Source of the DNA: Candidatus Saccharimonadota bacterium
GTDB lineage: Bacteria > Patescibacteriota > Saccharimonadia > Saccharimonadales > VXPC01
DNA length: 44,600 nucleotides
Direction of reading: 5' to 3'
Assembly (NCBI GenBank): GCA_009839685.1
Contig: VXPC01000025.1
Coordinates: 1-44,600, forward strand
A model generated the notes under the pieces. The model saw only the letters and a program-made list of their open reading frames with translations. It did not search any database and was not told the origin of the DNA. The position numbers and the translations under genes are program-made. This document shows, piece after piece, positions 38,845 to 44,600 of this stretch (positions within the stretch are counted from its first letter, which is position 1; each line of letters begins with the position of its first letter).

Positions 38845-38919
38845 AGGGGCGTAGCATAACGGCAATGCAGCAAGCTCTTAACTTGCCTCATGAGGGTTCG
38901 ACTCCCTTCGCCCCGCCCA
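38845..38919 (+). tRNA. tRNA-Lys(CTT)
   Basis: Anticodon CTT in the loop CTCTTAA with stem GCAAG/CTTGC; D-loop AACGGCA; T-loop TTCGACT. Base 1 (A) faces G72 and the discriminator is C, giving the 3' end GCCCA. Last gene of the array. Confidence 0.85.
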
Positions 38920-38954
38920 AGACAGGGTGTCACACAGCATTGGGAATAAACGAT

Positions 38955-41669
38955 TTAATCAACCGTATAGCCGACCCAGCGGCACCTGGCATCGGCTTGG
39001 CAGCTGGCCCTCTTTTCAGCGTCGGTACCGGACGGCCGCGGCGTGCCCGTGCTGGCGCTATTGCCGTCGTTGCATTGAACACGGCTGCCGATTGAATAGA
39101 ACTTGATAGTCCCGCCTTGGGCGTAAGACGGAGTCGGGTCGTTCCAAGTGAAGACCGAGTCCTGGCCGTTCTCGTAGTGGCGGAACGTCACTTGGTTGTA
39201 GCTGTCGGTGTAGTCCCGGTACAGCAGGGTCGAGCCGGAATAGGTTTCCTCAACCGTCCAAGCGTCATCCTCCGGATCGTAGGGGACATAGAACCAGGTG
39301 CTGATCGTGTCGGCCGCCGGATAACCGTTGTCTTCCAGCGTCAGGTTGCTGCGCTCGGTGTAAAGTTCAATCCAGTAGATATAGCAGGCGTCCTGGCCGG
39401 AATCGTAGGCGGGGAAGGTTACTTTGACGGCAACCTTGTCGTCGCGATGAAGCACGGGCTGCGGGAACGACGTGAAAGCGATATGGGGGCTGTCATCGTC
39501 ATCCGACCTAATAGTCAGGCTGGCCGTCTCGCCGTCATAGCGGGTGTCGGTCGACGCCGCTGTAAAGTCCAGCGTGCTGACGCTGTCGGACGTATTCAAA
39601 TCTTGGGCGGCGGTGACGGTCAGGCTCCGGTAAGAGCTCCAGTTCGACGGGGTAAAGGTTAGCGTGCTCGATAGGCCGGGCGAGACGGTGATGTCTCCTC
39701 TCAGGCTGCCCGAGATCGTCACGGTGACATCCGCCGTGGGCCTTGCCGACAGCCTCAGCGAGACGCTGCTGGACGTGCCCTCGTCCAGCGTCAAGGCGGA
39801 CGGAACGACCAGATTGGTGTTGTCGGTCAGCACCGTCAGGCTGGCGGTGTCGTTGCTGAGCGCTTTGCCACGGCTGCCGACGTTTTCAAGCCTGACTTCC
39901 AGCGTACTGGCGGCATTATCGGGTATTTGGAGCGTAACGTCGTCGTAGCAGCTGTACCTCACCTCGGCGTCTTCCGAGAGCAGCGACGTGCCGGAGCTGT
40001 CGGCCGGATCATACAGCTTGACCTTGAGGCCGACTGCCGCGCCGAAACTGTTGGTATCGCACTCGCTGCTGCCCGCTCTCCCGCCGTGGTCGTAACCGTG
40101 GACGCGTACCGTCAGCGGGTCGCCGGCGCGAGCCGAGTAGGAACTTCTTCCCAGCCCGACGCCGACTTTGCCGTCGTCATTCTCATCGATGAACGACAAG
40201 GAGAACGCCGTGCTCGACCCCCAGCTGCCGCTGAGCAGCGAGGTGTTGGCGTTCGAAGCGCTCTGGTTGTGTCTCAGAGGGGCAAACCGGACGCTGACCC
40301 CTTCGGAGGATTCGACATTGCTGTCATCGTTAAGCTCGAAAACGAACTGCCTGGAGCAACTGAAGCCGCCGCCGAACGCCTTTTCCGTATCGGACAGGCG
40401 GTAGTCGTCGCTGCTGGCTCCGCCGTAAGGGGTGATTTCAAGGATTTGGGTGAATTGGGCTAGACTCGGGCAGTTGGCGCTGGGGTCGGTGGCCGTCGCG
40501 CCGTTGACGGAAACCCTGATCGCCAGCTGGTTCGGCCACAGCGTCGCCCCGTTGTCGGCGGTCTGCGGGGAGATATTGGCGCTACCGTTCTCGCTCAATA
40601 TACGCGGATCGGTGTTTTCAGTACTGTATTTGATGCTGACAGGGGACCTGTCCCGGACGTAAACCTCGACGCTACCGGCCGACGACCACGTGTTGGAGTA
40701 GGATTTTTGCTGGAGGCTGTAGTTTATCCGGCAGTCGTCCACGAACGCGCTTTCGGGAACGTTAGGATTGGCCAGAGAAAGAATACCGACGCCGTTTGTT
40801 GGGAAACTGATATCGACTTCGCCACTATCGTTCTTTGAAACGTCGCAAGCGCCGTCGACGATGTTGGCCGTCCACCTGATGGTCTTGGTGATTCTCTCCG
40901 AGGGCGCCGGCGAACTCTGCAAGGCGATTGAAATTGACCCGTTGCCCTCATTGAAGGTATCGGCGTTCGTCCTGGTGAAAGTCGGCTCCCACGGGACGCC
41001 ACCCAAAGTCACGGTATTTGAGGTAACGCATGAATCCAGGGCGGCGGTGAAGGTCGCCAGATCACTGGTAGTCTGGCTAGAATCCATATAAGTTTCGTAT
41101 GGGCTTTTGGCAATACCGCAAACCCGGTAAGTAATGTCGGCCAGGCCGCTCAGACTGTTTAAGTCGGTGGAGCTGTCTTTCGAGTAGCCGGCCTGGCCTC
41201 CCAAGACGCCGTGCCGTTTGCTTGATTCGATGGTTGCTGGGTAACGGCGCTCGCTCTCCCAGTGCTCCCAGTTGCCGGTGCCGATCTTGCGCTGGATAAC
41301 GTAGGCATAGGGCTGGCAGGCCCAAGTCTCGCTGGTGTTGTCGTATCCCGTGGCCTTCCAGCTGACGGTCGCTTCCCATTGGCTGACATATTCGGATTCG
41401 GCTCTGACGTCGACAACCGGTCCGCTTCCTCTGCCGGCGCCGGCGGTGTAGGCGGGGCCATCAAAGTCTTCGTGGTTGGTGCCGATCGCGGTGCCGGAGT
41501 GCCGGTTATCGAAGTGGCTGGGGCTGACGCAGCGGCTGCCGGCTTCCCAGGCCCTCCCACCGTGACCATCACCGTGGCCTTCAGCGCTCTGGGCGCCAAT
41601 CAACAACGCGACCAAGCCGCTGCCGATGACAAGAAACGCGAGGGGGGGGGTGTACCAATACTTTCTCAT
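38955..41669 (-). CDS. Large secreted surface protein with Calx-beta-like domain and C9 tract
   Basis: A 904-residue exported protein. The N-terminus MRKYWYTPPLAFLVIGSGLV starts a signal sequence ending near SAEGHGDGH. A long beta-rich extracellular part follows; around residues 640-750 it has a Calx-beta-like repeat (LTLDEGTSSSVSLRLSARP, VTVTISG, LTFTPSNWSSYRSLTVTAAQD). Several cysteines (CVTSN, DDCRIN, CSRQF, CYDD) could pair. No C-terminal membrane helix; it ends CRWVGYTVD. Codons 7-10 contain nine consecutive C (41642-41650 on the plus strand), inside the signal sequence. ATG at 41669 is chosen for AAGGAG 10 bases upstream; a longer frame starts at 41708. The promoter is a TATACT at 41720-41725. 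Confidence 0.82.
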   Translation of the reverse strand: MRKYWYTPPLAFLVIGSGLVALLIGAQSAEGHGDGHGGRAWEAGSRCVSPSHFDNRHSGTAIGTNHEDFDGPAYTAGAGRGSGPVVDVRAESEYVSQWEATVSWKATGYDNTSETWACQPYAYVIQRKIGTGNWEHWESERRYPATIESSKRHGVLGGQAGYSKDSSTDLNSLSGLADITYRVCGIAKSPYETYMDSSQTTSDLATFTAALDSCVTSNTVTLGGVPWEPTFTRTNADTFNEGNGSISIALQSSPAPSERITKTIRWTANIVDGACDVSKNDSGEVDISFPTNGVGILSLANPNVPESAFVDDCRINYSLQQKSYSNTWSSAGSVEVYVRDRSPVSIKYSTENTDPRILSENGSANISPQTADNGATLWPNQLAIRVSVNGATATDPSANCPSLAQFTQILEITPYGGASSDDYRLSDTEKAFGGGFSCSRQFVFELNDDSNVESSEGVSVRFAPLRHNQSASNANTSLLSGSWGSSTAFSLSFIDENDDGKVGVGLGRSSYSARAGDPLTVRVHGYDHGGRAGSSECDTNSFGAAVGLKVKLYDPADSSGTSLLSEDAEVRYSCYDDVTLQIPDNAASTLEVRLENVGSRGKALSNDTASLTVLTDNTNLVVPSALTLDEGTSSSVSLRLSARPTADVTVTISGSLRGDITVSPGLSSTLTFTPSNWSSYRSLTVTAAQDLNTSDSVSTLDFTAASTDTRYDGETASLTIRSDDDDSPHIAFTSFPQPVLHRDDKVAVKVTFPAYDSGQDACYIYWIELYTERSNLTLEDNGYPAADTISTWFYVPYDPEDDAWTVEETYSGSTLLYRDYTDSYNQVTFRHYENGQDSVFTWNDPTPSYAQGGTIKFYSIGSRVQCNDGNSASTGTPRPSGTDAEKRASCQADARCRWVGYTVD
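41642..41650 (+). repeat. G9 tract (C9 in coding strand of surface protein)
   Basis: Nine consecutive G in the plus strand, coding Thr-Pro-Pro-Leu in the signal sequence of the minus-strand surface protein. A gain or loss of one base would shift the frame at codon 7-10 and switch the protein off. Confidence 0.85.
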
Positions 41670-41775
41670 GGAATACTTTCTCCTTACTCGGCGATACTCC
41701 CGCACCAAACCGACATTTTAGTATAATTTACAACATTTCAAGGCTTCAGTCAACGACCCACCTTGACGTTGATTT

Positions 41776-41801
41776 TTGACGAGAGGGGGGGGGTGTATAA
41801 T
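41776..41801 (+). promoter_or_regulatory. Promoter with G9 spacer, leaderless
   Basis: TTGACG (41776-41781) and TATAAT (41796-41801) are separated by 14 bases that include nine consecutive G (41785-41793). The optimal spacing is 17, so the tract length would set promoter strength. The ATG follows the -10 by 6 bases. Confidence 0.7.
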
Positions 41802-41807
41802 CGGGTT

Positions 41808-43556
41808 ATGGTAAAAAATAAAACGACAGACAAACGGCGGAGCGTCCGTGGCAAGACGGCAGCTCTGCCCGCCAAACGATTTCCGGCCAAGATGATCTGG
41901 GTTGCGTTAGTCGCCGTCATAGCCGGCGCTTTAATAACCGGCTCGGCGGTCCAGGGGTTCGGCAGCAGTGAAGATTCGGACAGCTTGGCCGCCCAAGACG
42001 GCCTGGTCACCTCATCTTATTATCCCGAGGTTGTCGTCCAGCAGGAGGGGTTGACTATTACCGCCAGAGCCGAAGGGATGTCCGAAGTCAGTTGGCGGTA
42101 CAAGCTTATCAACCCGGGAGATGTTTGCGGTCTGAATGTTTTTGACGTCGCTCCCAATGACTCGCGGGTCCAAGATTCCAACCGCCTGGTTTTGCCCGAA
42201 TCCGCCGGGCTTCAAGATCCCTACAGGAACCGGTTCGTCTGTTTCAAAGCCGTCGGAACGTCTGACTTCTATGGCGTCGAGTGGACGCACTACGGGGCTT
42301 GGCGCATTGACTTGGGTAATCCGATTATCTCCGTCAAGGCCGAGTTTCCCGGAGCACTGACCTACCTGCGGGCCAGTTCGAGCGAGGACGTGACTTACAG
42401 GATAACCAGATTCGAAGTTCTTCCGCGGGGCGGACTCGGTGGCTCCCCGGCCGACGGCACATCGCTGGTCGGCAACTACTGTGAATTCAACCTGCTGAGC
42501 GATTCATACAACGCGAGGATAAACTGGGCTGACGACTGGGAAACATTCGCCGATTCCGACGGCCGGATACTGGTCAACGACGACAGTTATCGGTATTGTT
42601 TCGAGGCAACTGACGCCGCCGGCAATCGTACCTACGTGCAAGCTTACGCCTATGCGAAAGATAACGGTTTCTTTGTCGTTGACAATATCGACGCCAGCCA
42701 GTGGAAGGGCGAAATCAGGGTTAACTTCATCGGCACTTCGGGCAAAATAACCTGGGACGCCGTCGGGCCGCTGACCGTCAAGGCTTGCGACGAATACGCG
42801 ATCAATAACGGCCGGCACAAGCCCCTGCGGCAGTCTGACCCCATAGAAGATTACTTCTACGGCCGCAATGAGGGCGTGGTGACGCTGGACGCGCCCGGCG
42901 ATCACGGCAAGTATTACTGTTTCCGGGCTACGGACGAGCTCGGGCAGAGCAGTTACCGCTATGTGCTCGTCGACCTGCAGCCGCCTGAGATTAACCTTGA
43001 ACAGAGGGGCGGCCGTTTGGAAGTGTCTTCCGACAAGCACATCCTCAATTCGTGGTTCGTCGGCCCCTTGGATGACAGTGAATTCGGGGCTTGTGCCGAA
43101 ATTTTTGCCAAGGACGTATCCGGCGACCGCGGCCAGCTTTGGTGGGAGAGGGGCGGCAGAGCGACCTTCGTTAATCTCAAAGACGCCGACGCCGACGGGC
43201 AATACTACTGTGTTGAAGTCGAAGACGGGCAGGGCAACGCAGCGGTCGGGCGGATCAAGCTCGACCGCCAAGCTCCGAGGATTACGGTTACCCAGAACGA
43301 TGCCGGGATAACCGTCGGGAGTTCCGACGCCGACCTGGACGGCGGGTCCTGGGGTTACGCGGCCGGAGCGGATCTTGACTGCGACGCCGCGGCCAGCTTT
43401 ACGGACGTTGAGGCAAGCGGCTCCGAGGTTACGCTGGATATCGCAGCCGAGGGCTCCGGCCGCCATTACTGTTTCCGCGCTGCCGACAAGGCCGGCAACT
43501 ACGGCTACGTCAAGGTCAGGATTCAAAGGCCGTTGGTCATCGAAGGCGTGCTTTAG
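41808..43556 (+). CDS. Surface protein with repeated Ig-like cysteine modules
   Basis: A 582-residue protein. A basic N-terminus and one hydrophobic helix (MIWVALVAVIAGALITGSAV, ~29-48) form a signal anchor; the rest is extracellular. At least four modules of ~90-110 residues repeat a pattern: a first Cys, ~35-45 residues, then YCFxAxDxxGN (YRYCFEATDAAGNRTY, KYYCFRATDELGQSSY, QYYCVEVEDGQGNAAV, HYCFRAADKAGNYGY), then a D-x2-PPxI linker to the next module. The two Cys of each module probably pair. There is no C-terminal membrane helix. The start is set by the -10 box 6 bases upstream. Confidence 0.82.
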   Translation: MVKNKTTDKRRSVRGKTAALPAKRFPAKMIWVALVAVIAGALITGSAVQGFGSSEDSDSLAAQDGLVTSSYYPEVVVQQEGLTITARAEGMSEVSWRYKLINPGDVCGLNVFDVAPNDSRVQDSNRLVLPESAGLQDPYRNRFVCFKAVGTSDFYGVEWTHYGAWRIDLGNPIISVKAEFPGALTYLRASSSEDVTYRITRFEVLPRGGLGGSPADGTSLVGNYCEFNLLSDSYNARINWADDWETFADSDGRILVNDDSYRYCFEATDAAGNRTYVQAYAYAKDNGFFVVDNIDASQWKGEIRVNFIGTSGKITWDAVGPLTVKACDEYAINNGRHKPLRQSDPIEDYFYGRNEGVVTLDAPGDHGKYYCFRATDELGQSSYRYVLVDLQPPEINLEQRGGRLEVSSDKHILNSWFVGPLDDSEFGACAEIFAKDVSGDRGQLWWERGGRATFVNLKDADADGQYYCVEVEDGQGNAAVGRIKLDRQAPRITVTQNDAGITVGSSDADLDGGSWGYAAGADLDCDAAASFTDVEASGSEVTLDIAAEGSGRHYCFRAADKAGNYGYVKVRIQRPLVIEGVL

Positions 43557-43668
43557 CGCTTGCCGCCGGCCGCGGATAGAAGCGCGCCCGTCCGGCCGTT
43601 CCGTTTGGCGGGGCGCCTCCCGTCTGGTGTATATTTAGATAAGACGGAAACGTAAGATAACCTCGCGC

Positions 43669-44600
43669 ATGATTGAAAGACCGACCCCTCCGGCTTCCGG
43701 CCGCCTTTTGAAGAAACCGTTCAGCAACAAGGCCGTCGGCCTGGCGGTTGCCGCCGCCTTGGGCCTGCTGGGGTTCGCGCTGGCTCTCCAGTTGGCCGGC
43801 TTGTCCTCTTCCGCCGAAGGCGACAAATCCACGATCGCCGAGGGGCGCATCACTTTCCATACGGGCGACTGGTACGGCCAGTCGGCGGTGTTTTATGAAT
43901 TGACGGGCGAGCATTCCGTCGTCGCTTTCGGCAAGCTGCACAGCCCGAAAAAGCACACCTGCGAGTGGATAGAGCACGTCAGGTATTTCGATCTCTACAA
44001 AGCTCCCACCCTCCCGGAACCCATATATGACGAAAACGGAACCTTCACCGGCAAGCACAAGGAGCTCGAGCCGGCCCGGCAGTCAGGTTCCTACAAGAGC
44101 ACCTGGAGCGGCCACTTCTGCATGATGGTGGTTTGGGGCGATTACAGGGAGAGTATCGGCTACGGGTCTTTCTACGGCCCTTTCACCACCAAGAAAGGCC
44201 TGATAGAACAGGATCTCGGACCCGTATCGCCGACGCCCGAACCGGCGCCCCCGCCGAAATTCTCCATCACCGTCGGCCAGAGGATTTCTCCCGACGGCAC
44301 CCGCATCAGGGTCATGACCGAGCGCGGCGGCTCCGGCTCCGTCGGGATCGCGTCGTGGAAATATCTGGTGGCCGACCCTGCGGGCGTGACGATTAATGAC
44401 GGCGAACACTGCCGGGCGGTATTCGGCGGAAGCTCCGCTTCCGGCGTGCTGGTCAGCGAACGGGCGATGATTAAAGAAGACGCCGGTTCGGCTTACGCCG
44501 ACGTGGGGCCCCCCCAAGGCGGCCCCGGGGCTTGTTTTATAACGGTGGGCAGGGGCGCTATAAACCACTACACCATAGCCCCCGCGAGACACACCCCCCA
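43669..44600 (+). CDS. Surface protein, 5' part (runs off the window)
   Basis: An open frame of 310 codons without a stop to the end of the window. The N-terminus (MIERPTPPASGRLLKKP) precedes a hydrophobic signal anchor (AVGLAVAAALGLLGFALALQLAG), then an extracellular part with cysteines in HTCEWIEHV, HFCMMVVW and HCRAVFG, and a Pro/Glu linker SPTPEPAPPPKF between two domains. The first domain resembles the Ig-like modules of the upstream protein in its paired cysteines. No family recognised. The last ~80 bases are unusually G/C-homopolymer rich. Confidence 0.7.
   Translation, partial: MIERPTPPASGRLLKKPFSNKAVGLAVAAALGLLGFALALQLAGLSSSAEGDKSTIAEGRITFHTGDWYGQSAVFYELTGEHSVVAFGKLHSPKKHTCEWIEHVRYFDLYKAPTLPEPIYDENGTFTGKHKELEPARQSGSYKSTWSGHFCMMVVWGDYRESIGYGSFYGPFTTKKGLIEQDLGPVSPTPEPAPPPKFSITVGQRISPDGTRIRVMTERGGSGSVGIASWKYLVADPAGVTINDGEHCRAVFGGSSASGVLVSERAMIKEDAGSAYADVGPPQGGPGACFITVGRGAINHYTIAPARHTP

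Larger units (their letters stand above)
36777..38919 (+). other. Dense array of 24 tRNA genes
   Basis: Twenty-four tRNA genes on one strand in 2.1 kb, most separated by 2-6 bases, nearly all with encoded CCA. They cover 19 amino acids with Met x2, Leu x3, Arg x2, Lys x2 and lack Ser. Leu(TAG) and Arg(TCT) duplicate anticodons found elsewhere in the window. Many members depart from the canonical tRNA core in coordinated ways. Comparable one-strand tRNA arrays are known on phages, plasmids and integrative elements, but no integrase or phage gene is visible here. Confidence 0.9.

Noticed and set aside
1-44600. UGA recoded to Gly or Trp
   Set aside because: UGA ends rmuC, pheS, trxB, ppa and others at normal family lengths, and the only Trp tRNA has anticodon CCA.
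1-44600. CRISPR array or insertion sequence
   Set aside because: No regularly spaced direct repeats of 24-40 bases and no transposase or integrase frame were seen.

Overview
The window is a compact, GC-rich bacterial chromosome segment that most likely comes from a Candidate Phyla Radiation (Patescibacteria) organism, possibly Saccharibacteria. That placement is an inference. It rests on very short intergenic gaps, a membrane-anchored peptide-binding protein next to secG, a CDP-archaeol-synthase-like (CarS) gene paired with a CDP-alcohol phosphatidyltransferase, many membrane-anchored proteins without known families, and -10 boxes that often sit 6 to 9 bases before the start codon. UGA is used as stop (rmuC, trxB, pheS, ppa), so the UGA-to-glycine code of Gracilibacteria/SR1 is excluded.

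Layout. 1-3.8 kb: end of secG, a membrane-anchored family-5 solute-binding protein and an FAD-linked oxidase. 3.9-6.5 kb: a large acidic surface protein with its own promoter and terminator. 6.5-9.1 kb (minus strand): carS-like, CDP-alcohol phosphatidyltransferase, tyrS. 9.2-12.1 kb: rmuC, an NAD(P)H:FMN reductase-like gene, and a convergent acidic membrane protein. 12.2-16.1 kb: pheS-pheT-mazG-like. 16.2-21.6 kb: ribosomal protein L25, a membrane FKBP, glutaredoxin, thioredoxin reductase, a cytochrome-b5-like membrane protein without heme ligands, a tandem-thioredoxin membrane protein, inorganic pyrophosphatase and rsmD. 21.6-22.5 kb: a small two-helix membrane protein among hairpins. 22.5-26.1 kb: two tRNA-Leu, hisS, trigger factor, clpP. 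26.1-35.2 kb: several unknown genes, a surface protein with a VPDTG sorting-like signal, an orphan NUMOD3 protein, tRNA-Gly genes, an HD hydrolase, a GlmU-type uridylyltransferase and a helical-repeat protein. 35.3-36.8 kb: tRNA-Arg, then a Fic-family protein whose catalytic His is Gln, under a perfect operator-like palindrome. 36.8-38.9 kb: a dense array of 24 tRNA genes for 19 amino acids (all except Ser). 38.9 kb to the end: three surface proteins, two of them divergent and each carrying a nine-base G/C homopolymer at a control position.

The most unusual signal is in the tRNAs. Across all 29 tRNA genes, the D-loop bases 18/19 and T-loop bases 55/56, which normally form the G18:U55 and G19:C56 elbow contacts, change together: A18 with G55 in eight tRNAs, A19 with U56 in three, C19 with G56 in one. 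Together with a Leu tRNA that lacks its long variable arm, a Cys tRNA with C33, unusual 1:72 pairs and a repeated ACTTTAAC spacer element, the array looks like a specialised or transferred second set of tRNAs, not an ordinary cluster. Its position beside a Fic protein suggests, but does not prove, a role in stress or conflict.

Housekeeping genes work in recognisable groups: aminoacyl-tRNA synthesis (tyrS, pheST, hisS), phospholipid headgroup chemistry (carS-like plus CDP-alcohol transferase), protein folding and turnover (tig-clpP), and thiol redox inside and outside the membrane (grx, trxB, tandem-Trx, FKBP).
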